From: CAUYUA01 sp963575675
GTDB lineage: Bacteria > Pseudomonadota > Alphaproteobacteria > Azospirillales > Azospirillaceae
Assembly: GCA_963575675.1 (NCBI GenBank)
Contig: CAUYUA010000188.1
Span: forward strand, 1 to 47,651
Length of the DNA: 47,651 nt
Reading direction: 5' to 3'
Position 1 is the first letter of the stretch. The number at the start of each line of letters is the position of its first letter. The notes beneath the pieces are model-generated. The model had not been told where the DNA came from. It was given only the letters and a program-made list of their open reading frames with translations, and did no database searches. Positions 15,959 through 25,140 of the stretch are shown piece by piece. A program made the translations under genes and the position numbers.

Positions 15959-18517
15959 ATGTTGAGAATTTTCTTAGCTTTGATGTTTCTTTTGTTCTTC
16001 ACCGAACATGGAGCGGCGCAACAACCCCCCTCCTGCTCGGAGCAATCCAAAGGCCAAACCACTTGCCAAGCCGGGGTTATGTGTCGATGCGCCTTCACCG
16101 GCGGCTCGATGACCGGAACTCAACCCGGCTATCGCTGGGATTGCAGCCTCGCCTACGGCAATTGTCCGAAAGACGTTCCCGCAACGCTTGAAAACGCCCC
16201 CTCACCCTTCACCCCTCGCCCCGAACCGCGCCAAACTTTCGCACCCCCGCCGAATAATCCTCTCGCGTCCCCCATAACCACCACCGCTTCTTCCGCGCCG
16301 CGCACGCCCGCTCCCCTCATCATGCACCCCCGCATGCAGATCAAAAACAGCGCGGGCCCCATCATCCGTTTTGAAACCAGCCCCGATCATCGGTTTCTCG
16401 CCATTGTCTCCGCCGACAACGTGGCGCGCGTCTGGGATATGGAAAAAGGCCGTCAAGCCAATCAAATCGCCATCGGCGCCGCTTTCGGCTCCGCCCACCC
16501 CTTCGCCGTCGGCGGCGACAGACAACGCTTGATCGCGTCCGGAGCCGATGATGGTCGAGTCGTGCTGTGGAACAGCACGCAAAACACCATGCTATGGCAA
16601 TATCGCGGCCACCAAGGCCCTGTCGCGGCGATCAAAATCGCTCCCAACGCCGCAACGGTCGCCTCCGGAGGCGTCGACCGCGTCGTTCGGCTATGGGACG
16701 CAGCAACAGGCCGCCTCTGGCCGTCTTCCTTCGCCGGACTCAACGCCCCCGTAACCGCTCTTGCCTTCAGCCCCACCGGCAAGCAGCTCGCCGCAGCCTC
16801 TCGCGACGGCTCCGCCCGCGTCTGGACAATCCCCAACGGCGCGCCTCAATCCACGCTCGCTCCACCGCCCAACGCTCCCACAGCGCCACTCACTGCAATC
16901 TCATTCCTCGATGAAGAACGCATCATCGGAGCAACCGCCAGCGGCATGATCCATGTGTGGTCCGCCTCCACCGGAGCGCCTTTGAAATCATGGAAAGCCG
17001 AAGACGCTCCCATCACCGGCATGAACATCGGTCAAAACGGCGCCATCATCTCCATCACCGGCGGCGCCGAAGCCCGGTTATGGTCGCCTGACGGCGCTCC
17101 GCTCGGAAAAATTCGCGACTCCAACCGCATCAGCACGATCGCCCTGGCGCCCAGCGGCGCGCCTCTCTCCGGCGGCGCAGACGGACAAGTCCGCGCGTGG
17201 GATTCCGAATCCGGACGTTTATTGGCGCAAATGATCCTGACAAAAAGCGGTTGGTCGGCCACGGACCCCGACGGGCGTTTCGACGGCAACGAAGAGGGAT
17301 TGCAAAATCTCTCCTGGAAAGCCGAGCATGATTCTTATGACGTCAGCAATTTCTCCGATCCCTATTATGAACCGGGCCTCTTCGCCAAAGCGCTCAACGC
17401 CCCTAAATCCTTGCTGACCACCGGAGCCGCTCCGGTGGAAAAAGGCGTCGGAACGCCGCCTTACGTCACTCTGACGGTGGCGTCGGGAACGACGGTCGCC
17501 GTTCCCGGACCCACGACCATCACCATCGCCGCCGAAGACCAAGGCGGAGGCGTCTCTTCCGTCCAATTGCTCCATAATGGAAAATCCGTTTCTTCTCGAA
17601 CCGCCACAGGAGAACAACGAGTCGATCGCAAACGCATCGTTACGTTCCAAGTCAACCTCATCGGCGGTGAAAATCAATTCCGAGCCCGCGCCTTCAGCGA
17701 CACCCGCATCGAAGGAAAATCTGCAACGCTGACGGTCAACGTCACTTCGGCGTCGGCAAAACCCACGCTCCATTTCCTGGTGGTCGGAGTCAACCAATAC
17801 ACCAGCCCTGAAATGACGCTCAACTACGCGGTCGCCGACGCCAAGGGGCTTCTCGACTGGGTTCAAAAACAGAACAATCATGGATTCTCCAAAGTAGAAA
17901 TCCACCCTCTGTTTGATCGCGCCGCCACGCGAGCCGCCATCTTGGATCAATTCACCGTTCTGCAAAACACAAAATCAGAAGACACGATTCTGATTTACTT
18001 TGCCGGTCATGGTGAAAACGTCAAAGGAACTTGGTATTTCTTACCCACGGACTTTGACTTAGCCAAAGCTAAATCTATTGAGGCAATCCAATCTTCTAGT
18101 TTGTCCTCTCGCATAATAATAGATTCGATCGTGAAGATGAGCGCTCAACGTGTGATCTTACTGATCGACGCCTGCAAGTCCGGAGGCATAAACCAAGCTT
18201 TCGCCGCTGACGCCGACCGAAAAGACCTTCACCGTATCGGGAACTCGGCCGGAATCCATGTCCTCGCCGCCACCGACAAAGATCAATTCGCTGTCGAACT
18301 CACTCAACTTGGACATGGAGTCTTTACTTACGCTCTTTTGGAAGGGCTTAACGGGAAAGCAACCCCGCCATCCGAAAAATTGATCCGAGCAAAAGACGTC
18401 CTTTCCTATGCTGTCCAGACAGTCCCTGCGATTGCCTCCAAATACACCAACGAAGAACAATCTCCCACCATGTTTTCTTTGGGAAACAACTTCGAAATTG
18501 TCCAGAAAAAACGATAA
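15959..18517 (+). CDS. Exported WD40-repeat protein with caspase-like (C14) domain
   Basis: 852 aa. Signal peptide MLRIFLALMFLLFFTEHGAA, then a Cys-containing segment and a Pro-rich linker. Residues about 120-430 form WD40-type beta-propeller blades (for example HQGPVAAIKIAPNAATVASGGVDRVVRLWDAATG). An Ig-like region follows (ITIAAEDQGGGVSSVQLLHNGKSV), then a peptidase C14/caspase-like domain from about 605. The catalytic dyad is complete: His684 in YFAGHGE and Cys739 in LIDACKSGG. The start has AAGGA upstream. Caspase-WD40 fusions are known in bacteria as putative metacaspase-like sensors, usually with unknown substrates; export to the periplasm is inferred from the signal peptide. A family A element begins immediately after the TAA. 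Confidence 0.9.
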   Translation: MLRIFLALMFLLFFTEHGAAQQPPSCSEQSKGQTTCQAGVMCRCAFTGGSMTGTQPGYRWDCSLAYGNCPKDVPATLENAPSPFTPRPEPRQTFAPPPNNPLASPITTTASSAPRTPAPLIMHPRMQIKNSAGPIIRFETSPDHRFLAIVSADNVARVWDMEKGRQANQIAIGAAFGSAHPFAVGGDRQRLIASGADDGRVVLWNSTQNTMLWQYRGHQGPVAAIKIAPNAATVASGGVDRVVRLWDAATGRLWPSSFAGLNAPVTALAFSPTGKQLAAASRDGSARVWTIPNGAPQSTLAPPPNAPTAPLTAISFLDEERIIGATASGMIHVWSASTGAPLKSWKAEDAPITGMNIGQNGAIISITGGAEARLWSPDGAPLGKIRDSNRISTIALAPSGAPLSGGADGQVRAWDSESGRLLAQMILTKSGWSATDPDGRFDGNEEGLQNLSWKAEHDSYDVSNFSDPYYEPGLFAKALNAPKSLLTTGAAPVEKGVGTPPYVTLTVASGTTVAVPGPTTITIAAEDQGGGVSSVQLLHNGKSVSSRTATGEQRVDRKRIVTFQVNLIGGENQFRARAFSDTRIEGKSATLTVNVTSASAKPTLHFLVVGVNQYTSPEMTLNYAVADAKGLLDWVQKQNNHGFSKVEIHPLFDRAATRAAILDQFTVLQNTKSEDTILIYFAGHGENVKGTWYFLPTDFDLAKAKSIEAIQSSSLSSRIIIDSIVKMSAQRVILLIDACKSGGINQAFAADADRKDLHRIGNSAGIHVLAATDKDQFAVELTQLGHGVFTYALLEGLNGKATPPSEKLIRAKDVLSYAVQTVPAIASKYTNEEQSPTMFSLGNNFEIVQKKR

Positions 18518-18684
18518 TATACTTCGTTCACTTGAAAATCCGGAAAAATGCGGGGACAAGAAAGGTCAGAACTCTGCCCAAGCCCCGCCAGAGGCCGGAA
18601 GGCGTTTGGAAACACGGAAGCAAAATAACCACCCGATCGCCTTGATCCAAACCGACAATTGCCTGGACCCGTCTAATTTTTAAT
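18518..18684 (+). mobile_element. MITE family A, copy 6 (truncated) joined to a family B fragment
   Basis: The left end TATACTTCGTTCACTTGAA matches the family A terminal repeat, and the hairpin region (GCCAGAGGCCGGAAGGCGTTTGG) follows in degenerate form. Similarity is lost near 18613. The tail at 18641-18684 (ending CCTGGACCCGTCTAATTTTT) resembles a family B end. It starts at the base after the preceding stop codon. Confidence 0.55.
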
Positions 18685-18723
18685 GTAATTGTGCCATCCT
18701 CCGCCTCTCTTTGATTCCCTGTC

Positions 18724-20118
18724 ATGCCTGAAACCCGCATCCCTGACGACGACGACGACCTTCCCCACACATCGCCCTATCGATTTCGGCGCCTGCTGAA
18801 GAAGGTTCTGCCACGCACATTATTCGGTCGCTCCCTATTGATTATCGTCACTCCCGTGATTTTAGCCCAAACCATGGCTACATGGATTTTCTATGACCGC
18901 CATTGGGAAACCATCACCAAACGCTTAGCGTTCGGCGTGGCGGGAGAAATTACTTTAGCGATCGGCCAGCTTCAAAACGCTCCAGATCCTGTTTCTCAAT
19001 CTCTAACGATGGCTCTCACCGAGCGCGCCACCGACATCCAAGTACGCATTCTGCCCGATACGGATCTGCCCGAGAAAGACGCGCCAATTGAAGGAACTCT
19101 TCCGCGCATCCTAGCAAACGCTTTGACCCAACAAGCCCGTCTCCCCTTCCACATAAAATCCAACTTTATGCCGGAATGGTATGAGATTCGTGTTTTGGTC
19201 CCCGGCTTATCCAAAGATGGGACTGCGCGCGTAGTTCAGATTCTTTCGCCGGAGCGACGCCTCTATAGTCCGACAAATTTTATATTCATTCTATGGATGA
19301 TTGGTAGCTCTCTGGTTTTGTTTACAATTGCAATTGTTTTTATGAGAAACCAAATTCGTCCGATCCGCCGACTGGCGATTGCCGCCGACAGTCTAGGCAA
19401 AGGCCGCGACGTGCCTCACTTCAAGCTGGAAGGCGCCACCGAAGTGCGCCAAGCCGCAGCAGCCTTTCTGGTGATGCGAGCCCGCATTCAGCGCCAAATC
19501 AGCCAACGCACCGAAATGCTTGCGGGAGTAAGCCACGACCTTCGCACACCTTTAACGCGCATGAAGCTACAACTGGCGCTCTTGGGAGACGGGCCGGACA
19601 TCGAAGAACTGCGCTCGGACGTGACCGAAATGGAAGGCATGATCGATGGTTACTTAGCGTTTGCTCGTGGCGAGGGATCGGAACAAGTCCGCCCGACAGA
19701 CCTCGGACGGTTGCTTTTCGAGGTGGCAAACAACGAACGACGCGCCGGAGCGACCGTGACGCTTACGACGACTCCTTCAATGGTGTTGCCCTTGCGCGCG
19801 AGCGCATTTCGTCGCGCTTTGGTGAATTTAATTGCGAACGCAAGACGACATGCCTCCCACGTGTGGGTTCGAGCGCAGCAATATCCCTCAATGATTGAAA
19901 TCGTGATCGACGATGACGGACCAGGAATTCCGGCGGCGCATCGGGAGGATGTTTTTAAGCCGTTTTTTCGGTTAGACACGTCAAGAAATCCGGAAACCGG
20001 CGGAGCGGGATTAGGATTGGCGGTCGCGCGTGATGTGGTGCGAGGTCACGGCGGAGAAATTACCTTAGACGACAACCCTCAAGGTGGATTACGCGCTATT
20101 ATCCGCATCCCAATTTAG
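18724..20118 (+). CDS. EnvZ-like sensor histidine kinase
   Basis: 464 aa. A charged N-terminus precedes a first membrane helix (LFGRSLLIIVTPVILAQTMATWIFY), a periplasmic domain of about 140 residues, and a second helix (FIFILWMIGSSLVLFTIAIVFM). HAMP follows (IRPIRRLAIAADSLGKG), then HisKA with phospho-acceptor His271 (LAGVSHDLRTPLTRMKLQLALLG) and an HATPase domain (NLIANARRHAS, DDDGPGIP, GGAGLGLAVARDV). It matches the alphaproteobacterial EnvZ group, which usually pairs with an OmpR-type regulator encoded just upstream. No regulator is present here, so its partner is elsewhere. The signal is not visible. Confidence 0.92.
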   Translation: MPETRIPDDDDDLPHTSPYRFRRLLKKVLPRTLFGRSLLIIVTPVILAQTMATWIFYDRHWETITKRLAFGVAGEITLAIGQLQNAPDPVSQSLTMALTERATDIQVRILPDTDLPEKDAPIEGTLPRILANALTQQARLPFHIKSNFMPEWYEIRVLVPGLSKDGTARVVQILSPERRLYSPTNFIFILWMIGSSLVLFTIAIVFMRNQIRPIRRLAIAADSLGKGRDVPHFKLEGATEVRQAAAAFLVMRARIQRQISQRTEMLAGVSHDLRTPLTRMKLQLALLGDGPDIEELRSDVTEMEGMIDGYLAFARGEGSEQVRPTDLGRLLFEVANNERRAGATVTLTTTPSMVLPLRASAFRRALVNLIANARRHASHVWVRAQQYPSMIEIVIDDDGPGIPAAHREDVFKPFFRLDTSRNPETGGAGLGLAVARDVVRGHGGEITLDDNPQGGLRAIIRIPI

Positions 20119-20127
20119 CTTTGAATG

Positions 20128-20315
20128 TATGCCCCGTTCGATTGAAAACTCGAGAATCATGCGGCTTCTCCGAATTAAAACGGCCCACTCTCCTCCGGTC
20201 GTCACAAGCTCCAAGTCATGGTTTCCAAAGGCCTCCCGGCCTTTGGCGGGTCGAGGGCGGAGCCCCGATTCCTTTGGACGTTTTCTTTTTCAAATTCTTG
20301 ATTGGACGGAGTATA
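20128..20315 (-). mobile_element. MITE family A, copy 3 (complete, inverted, 188 bp)
   Basis: Same length as copy 2 but in opposite orientation. The outer ends are TATGCCCCGTTCGATTGA and GATTGGACGGAGTATA. It starts 9 bp after the kinase stop codon. A fragment of the family B hairpin (GGGTCCAGGG) lies just before the next gene at about 20394. Confidence 0.8.
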
Positions 20316-20408
20316 GTGTAGAGGAATCCTGTTGCAAGATTTTTGCTCTTGCATTTTGGTCTTGCAACAGTCTCGTAGAGCCGGAAATAAACGGGTCCAG
20401 GGTTTAAA

Positions 20409-20918
20409 ATGAACCTATTCGTCACCTCGCCGGACCCAATCGCTTGCGCTCAAGCCCTTGACGACCGCCGTCTGATCAAAGGCGTGCTAGAAACCGCACA
20501 ATTGCTCAGCACAGCAGGATATGGCCCCTATAAAACGACTCATATCAACCATCCGGTGACGAAATGGGTTTGTCGCTCTCTCGTTCACATTGCATGGACA
20601 CAACAGCACTTCAACGCACTGGCGCAAGAGTACACATTCCGCTTCGGCAAGATTCACAAAACCGCCGTAGCCACAGCCGAATTCGCCAAACAGTCCGGAA
20701 AAACGCCTGTTCCCTTTGAGAACGAACCGCAAGAGTTTCAAAACTCCGCTCGCAACGCCACACTTGGCTTAGATTTCACCAACCGCCCGGTTTTCCAAGC
20801 CTATCGCGATTACCTCAACACAAAATGGCGACTCGATGGCGCAAAAGCCCGCTGGACCCAACGTGGCGCTCCGGAGTGGTTTCACGAACAGCATAACGGA
20901 GTTCTACCGCCCTCTTAA
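20409..20918 (+). CDS. Phage-type conserved protein of unknown function
   Basis: 169 aa. The pattern MNLFVTSPDPIACAQALDDRRLIKGVLETAQLLS, then THINHPVTKW, HIAWTQQHFNALAQEYTFRFGKIHKT and a C-terminal W/R-rich stretch, recalls a protein found widely in phage genomes, usually annotated hypothetical. I know no demonstrated activity. No membrane segment or signal peptide. Its 3' end overlaps the convergent rpe gene by 15 bp. It lies between a family A element and rpe, which may point to acquisition by transfer. Confidence 0.65.
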   Translation: MNLFVTSPDPIACAQALDDRRLIKGVLETAQLLSTAGYGPYKTTHINHPVTKWVCRSLVHIAWTQQHFNALAQEYTFRFGKIHKTAVATAEFAKQSGKTPVPFENEPQEFQNSARNATLGLDFTNRPVFQAYRDYLNTKWRLDGAKARWTQRGAPEWFHEQHNGVLPPS

Positions 20919-21542
20919 CGCCGCAATATTGGTTGCGTAGTCACCTTTGAACACAGCATTGCCCGCAACCAAAACATTGGCGCCCGCATCGATCAATGCT
21001 TGCACGTTAAGAGGCGTTACGCCGCCATCGACTTCCAACTCAATTGGCCGATCACCGATCATGGCGCGCAGACGACGCACTTTCTCGACTTGGGCCGAAA
21101 TAAAACTTTGACCACCAAATCCGGGATTGACCGACATCACCAAAATCAAGTCCAGTTTATCAAGCAAGTACTCAACACTTGATTCAAGCGTTCCGGGATT
21201 CAAAGAAACTCCGGCCTTTTTACCCAAACCACGAATCACTTGCAGCGAGCGGTCAACGTGATAACCGGCCTCGACATGAATGGTGATGATGTCACTCCCC
21301 GCCGCAGCAAACGCCTCCAGATAAGGGTCCACCGGGTCAATCATGAGGTGGACGTCAAAGATTTTTTGTGTATGAGGGCGTAAGGCTTTCACCACCGCCG
21401 GACCAATCGTGATGTTGGGAACAAAATGGCCATCCATAACATCGATATGGATGTAATCACACCCTGCGACATCGATCGCGCGCACTTCTTCGCCCAAACG
21501 CGCAAAATCCGCAGATAGAATTGAAGGCGCAATTTTAACCAT
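20904..21542 (-). CDS. rpe: Ribulose-phosphate 3-epimerase
   Basis: 212 aa from the ATG at 21542 (GAGAGGAA upstream), interconverting ribulose 5-phosphate and xylulose 5-phosphate in the pentose phosphate pathway. TIM-barrel signatures are all present: MVKIAPSILSADFARLGEE, YIHIDVMDGHFVPNITIGP, DVHLMI, MSVNPGFGGQSFI and LEVDGGV. The longer open frame upstream is low complexity, with repeated AGACCGGAATAAAG-like units, and is not part of the protein. Transketolase lies next upstream on the same strand, so both non-oxidative pentose phosphate enzymes are neighbours. Confidence 0.96.
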   Translation of the reverse strand: MVKIAPSILSADFARLGEEVRAIDVAGCDYIHIDVMDGHFVPNITIGPAVVKALRPHTQKIFDVHLMIDPVDPYLEAFAAAGSDIITIHVEAGYHVDRSLQVIRGLGKKAGVSLNPGTLESSVEYLLDKLDLILVMSVNPGFGGQSFISAQVEKVRRLRAMIGDRPIELEVDGGVTPLNVQALIDAGANVLVAGNAVFKGDYATNIAALRGR

Positions 21543-21695
21543 TTCCTCTCTCCCACCAGAACAAGGACCAGAATAAAGACCGGAATAAAGAATAAAACAA
21601 AGACTGGAATAAAAAAACAATAGTCAATTCAGAATTATTAAGACTCCGAAAGGCGCGCGCCTATCTCTAACGTGAACTGAGCCAAAAATGATCAC

Positions 21696-21799
21696 AATTC
21701 CAGGGGAAAATCGCTTCGCGAATAAGGGGGGGCTTTCGCTCCCCCCCTTATAATCCCCCCACGACCAGGAACACAGTCCCTGGACCCATCTAATTTTAA
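21696..21799 (+). repeat. Family B solo arm after tkt
   Basis: Runs from TCGCTTCGCGAATAAG through a G/C-rich hairpin (GGGGGGGCTTTCGCTCCCCCC) to the outer hairpin CCAGGAACACAGTCCCTGG and an AATTTTAA tail. The tkt stop codon (21796-21798) lies within this tail. On the minus strand the stems could act as a transcription terminator for tkt. Confidence 0.7.
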
Positions 21800-23820
21800 C
21801 TCAGTCTTTCTTTAACGGCGCTAAGAATTGCTTGAACAGTTATGCCAAAATGGGCGTAAAGCTTATCCGCAGGCGCCGAAGCCCCAAAGCCCGGCATACC
21901 GATAATCGCTCCATTCTCTCCAACATAACGCTCCCAACCAAATGGACTCGCAGCTTCCACAGCCACCCGCACAGTCCCTTGCCCCAATACTTGAGCCCGA
22001 TAAGCAACAGGTTGCGCATCGAACAACTCCCAGCACGGCAAAGAAACGACCGCCGTTCCCACATTTTCTTTATGCAGAGACTCACGAGCTTTCATCGCAA
22101 GTTCAATTTCCGACCCGGTAGCGATCAAAGTCACCCGCCGCACGCCCTCGGCCTCGGCCAAAACATAACCACCACGCGCGCACAAGTTCTCTTCTGTGTG
22201 CTGAGTGCGAACTGTCGGAAGATTCTGGCGCGACAAAGCCAAAGCACTAGGCCCCTTGTCGTTCGCAACAGCCAAAGCCCAACACTCTGCGGTTTCCACC
22301 GCGTCAGCAGGACGAAAAACGCGCAAACGCGGTAAAGCCCGCAAATGCGGCAATTGCTCAATGGGCTGGTGAGTTGGCCCATCTTCGCCTAAACCAATCG
22401 AGTCGTGCGTAAGCACATAAATAACGCGCGTTTCGAGCAACGCCGAAAGGCGAATCGCGTTGGCCATATAATCGGCAAAAACCAAAAAGGTTCCGCCATA
22501 AGGGATAACGCCGCGATGAAGCGACATGCCGTTCATGATGGCGGCCATGGCGAACTCTCGGACGCCGTAATGAACATGGCGACCAGAGAAATCTCCGGGC
22601 TTCACCGGCTTTTGGACTTTGGCGATGGTGAGATTCGAATGTGTCAAATCAGCCGAACCACCGACCAATTCAGGAATTACAGGAGCCAAAACCTCAAGGA
22701 CGTCCTGAGACGCCTTACGAGTGGCGACTTTCGGCCCCTTGGCGCTGATGTTTTTCTTAAAAGCATTGATGGCGTCGGTCCAACCTTCCGGCAACCGACC
22801 CTCTTGCAACCGCCGGAATTCGGAGCCCTGAGCCGCATCCAAAGCCTGCAAGCGTTGCTCCCAGGCCTGACGATCGGCCTTGCCGCGCTGCCCTGCGGCG
22901 CGCCAAGCGGAGAGAATCGGCTCGGGAATCTCGAAGGCTCCCCAGGTCCAGCCAAGTTTCTGCCGCATTGCAGCGATTTCATCCGCTCCCAACGGCGCGC
23001 CGTGAGTTTTCTCCGAACCGGCCTTGGTGGGAGCCCCTTGACCAATAGTGGTTCGACACGCGATCAACGAGGGGCGATCGCTGCGCCGCGCAACTTCGAT
23101 CGCCTGAGCAATATCCTCTGGATCATGACCGTCACATGCGAAGACGCTCCAGCCACAAGCACGGAACCGGGTTTGTTGATCGTCGGAAACCGCAACGTCG
23201 GTAGGGCCATCGATGGTGATTCGGTTGTCGTCCCACAACACGATCAGTTTATTAAGCCGCAAATGTCCGGCCAACGAAATCGCTTCATGACTGATGCCCT
23301 CCATCAAGCAGCCGTCTCCGGCGGCGACGTAGGTGTAATGGTTGACAACGCCGTCGCCGAATTGGGCGGCGAGCATCCGCTCCGCCAGCGCCATTCCAAC
23401 GGCAGTGGCCAGCCCCTGCCCCAGAGGCCCCGTGGTGGTTTCAATGCCGGGAGCGGCTCCGAACTCCGGATGCCCGGGGGTGCGGCTGCCGAGTTGACGG
23501 AAATTGATGATCTGCTCGATCTCCATGCCGGGATAGCCGGTGAGATGGAGCAATGCGTACAACAACATCGAACCGTGACCGGCAGACAACACAAACCGAT
23601 CGCGATCCGGCCACTCTGGCGCCGAAGCGTCGAACTTCAAAAAGCGCGTAAAAAGCGTGGTTGCGACGTCGGCGAAGCCCATGGGCATGCCGGGATGTCC
23701 CGACTTGGCCTTTTCAATGGCGTCCGCCGTCAAGACGCGAATTGCGCTCGCCATGCCGGCGACGGTCGCTTGACCGGTTTCGGAAAGAGGAAGAAGGCTG
23801 CTTGCAGCGCTGTTGCTCAT
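21796..23820 (-). CDS. tkt: Transketolase
   Basis: The 674-aa thiamine-diphosphate enzyme transferring two-carbon units in the pentose phosphate pathway. All segments are recognisable: KSGHPGMPMGFAD, RDRFVLSAGHGSMLLYALLHL, the ThDP/Mg motif GDGCLMEGISHEA...LIVLWDDNRITIDG, HYGVREFAMAAIMNGM in the pyrimidine domain, DSIGLGEDGPTHQPIEQL and the C-terminal GSEIELAMKA...FGASAPADKLYAHFGIT. Length is normal for the family. The stop codon is at the edge of a family B repeat. lptF lies 101 bp upstream on the same strand. Confidence 0.98.
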   Translation of the reverse strand: MSNSAASSLLPLSETGQATVAGMASAIRVLTADAIEKAKSGHPGMPMGFADVATTLFTRFLKFDASAPEWPDRDRFVLSAGHGSMLLYALLHLTGYPGMEIEQIINFRQLGSRTPGHPEFGAAPGIETTTGPLGQGLATAVGMALAERMLAAQFGDGVVNHYTYVAAGDGCLMEGISHEAISLAGHLRLNKLIVLWDDNRITIDGPTDVAVSDDQQTRFRACGWSVFACDGHDPEDIAQAIEVARRSDRPSLIACRTTIGQGAPTKAGSEKTHGAPLGADEIAAMRQKLGWTWGAFEIPEPILSAWRAAGQRGKADRQAWEQRLQALDAAQGSEFRRLQEGRLPEGWTDAINAFKKNISAKGPKVATRKASQDVLEVLAPVIPELVGGSADLTHSNLTIAKVQKPVKPGDFSGRHVHYGVREFAMAAIMNGMSLHRGVIPYGGTFLVFADYMANAIRLSALLETRVIYVLTHDSIGLGEDGPTHQPIEQLPHLRALPRLRVFRPADAVETAECWALAVANDKGPSALALSRQNLPTVRTQHTEENLCARGGYVLAEAEGVRRVTLIATGSEIELAMKARESLHKENVGTAVVSLPCWELFDAQPVAYRAQVLGQGTVRVAVEAASPFGWERYVGENGAIIGMPGFGASAPADKLYAHFGITVQAILSAVKERLS

Positions 23821-23921
23821 CAGATCGATTCCATTTTCAGCGAGCCGCTATCGTTTTGGAAAGTTTCGAAGGGCCGCGCACGGGCTGATCGGCTCTTTGG
23901 TGATGAAGGCGAAGAGCCGGT

Positions 23922-25001
23922 TTAACGACGGGACAACATCCAACCAGCGGGCAAAATCGGTAAAGTGTTAAACAGATAGAGCGCAGGAATAGCCAAAGAA
24001 GTTTTATTGGCGACGCCCGAAAGCCCAATGGACAGGCTCTGCATAACAATGACCAAACCGATGGCAACGATCAAACGCATCCCTTGACCACGCCGATTAT
24101 GCTCGCCGCACAACAAAGAGGCGAGGCTGATCATGGTATAAGCGATGACCAACAGCGGGGTCGAGAAGCGTGTGTGCATTTCTGCCGCGAATTGACGGAG
24201 CATGTCGGGATTGCGCTTAACCTCGTTGGGAGGATTGATCAGCTCAGCTAAAGAGCGCTCTCGCGCATCGGGCCATCGATCGCTGGATTTGTCATCGAAG
24301 AGTTGAAATTCCAAGACATACGATTCGAAATAGAGTTCAGAAAGACGCCCGGTGGCCAGAGTGAGTTCTTGTCTCAAACCGTTGATCATAGCCATACGAA
24401 CGCCACCCTCCGTATCAACCATCAGACCGCGTTCGGCCATAATAGTCACGGCTTTTCCCGGCAAACGAATGTCGTGAACCAACAGCCCTTGCATTTCGCC
24501 CTTGTCGTTGCGGCTGCGCAAATAGACGGTCAATTTATCGGAAATATTGTTGAAAGCGCCTTCGCGAATCAAAACCGAGGCGTATTCATGTTTTACGGCG
24601 TACTGCATCCGCACCAACTCACGGTTGGCGTAGGGACTGACATAGAGATTCAGAATCAGAACCGCACTCATCACCATAAACGCCAGCGTCAAAGCCGGAT
24701 ACGACAAGCGCCACGATCCCAAACCGACCGCACGCATCACCACCAGCTCGCTATCGGCGCTGAAGCGGTTGTAAGTGAAAAGAAGAGCGCCCACCAAAGC
24801 GATCGGCATCACCACGCCCAAGAAGGTCGGAACCGAAAGCGCCATAAGATACAGGAACACCAAAAACGGAGCGCCCGCATTGATGACGAACTCGATCATC
24901 CGCAACGACTGGGTGATCCAAATCGTCAAGGTCAGCGCCGAGGTCGAGAGAATCGTCGCCACCAACAAATTTCGAAAAAGGTAACGGCTGATGCGAGTCA
25001 T
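23922..25001 (-). CDS. lptF: LPS export permease, LptF type
   Basis: A 359-aa YjgP/YjgQ-family permease, the inner-membrane part of the LptB2FG transporter that extracts lipopolysaccharide. Three N-terminal helices (for example FLYLMALSVPTFLGVVMPIALVGALLF), the motif NRFSADSELVVMRAVGLG, a periplasmic domain and three C-terminal helices are seen. LptF and LptG are close homologues; the SLRMIEFVINAGAPFLVFLYL region favours LptF. The usual partner gene lptG is not adjacent, which is unusual because the two normally form an operon. Confidence 0.88.
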   Translation of the reverse strand: MTRISRYLFRNLLVATILSTSALTLTIWITQSLRMIEFVINAGAPFLVFLYLMALSVPTFLGVVMPIALVGALLFTYNRFSADSELVVMRAVGLGSWRLSYPALTLAFMVMSAVLILNLYVSPYANRELVRMQYAVKHEYASVLIREGAFNNISDKLTVYLRSRNDKGEMQGLLVHDIRLPGKAVTIMAERGLMVDTEGGVRMAMINGLRQELTLATGRLSELYFESYVLEFQLFDDKSSDRWPDARERSLAELINPPNEVKRNPDMLRQFAAEMHTRFSTPLLVIAYTMISLASLLCGEHNRRGQGMRLIVAIGLVIVMQSLSIGLSGVANKTSLAIPALYLFNTLPILPAGWMLSRR

Positions 25002-25036
25002 GTCCGTTTCTGTATTGTATCGGCTTAATAAAAACG

Positions 25037-25078
25037 AAAAGGTCCAGGGACTGAGTTCCTGGAGCCTTCTCGTTTATT
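25037..25078 (+). repeat. Family B outer-hairpin fragment between glpX and lptF
   Basis: GGTCCAGGGACTGAGTTCCTGG (as two arms) followed by a pyrimidine-rich tail and GTTTATT. This is the isolated outer hairpin of family B, about 40 bp. Confidence 0.6.
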
Positions 25079-25140
25079 GTTCTTTCTGTGCGTTAATGTG
25101 TAGTTTTCTTAACACATCGGCCATCCTCCGGCCTGACGTC

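Noticed and set aside
15832..16191. Plus-strand frame of 119 codons overlapping the caspase-like gene
   Set aside because: It runs through the long inverted repeat after cobS and overlaps the signal peptide region of a well-supported gene in another frame; no ribosome site.
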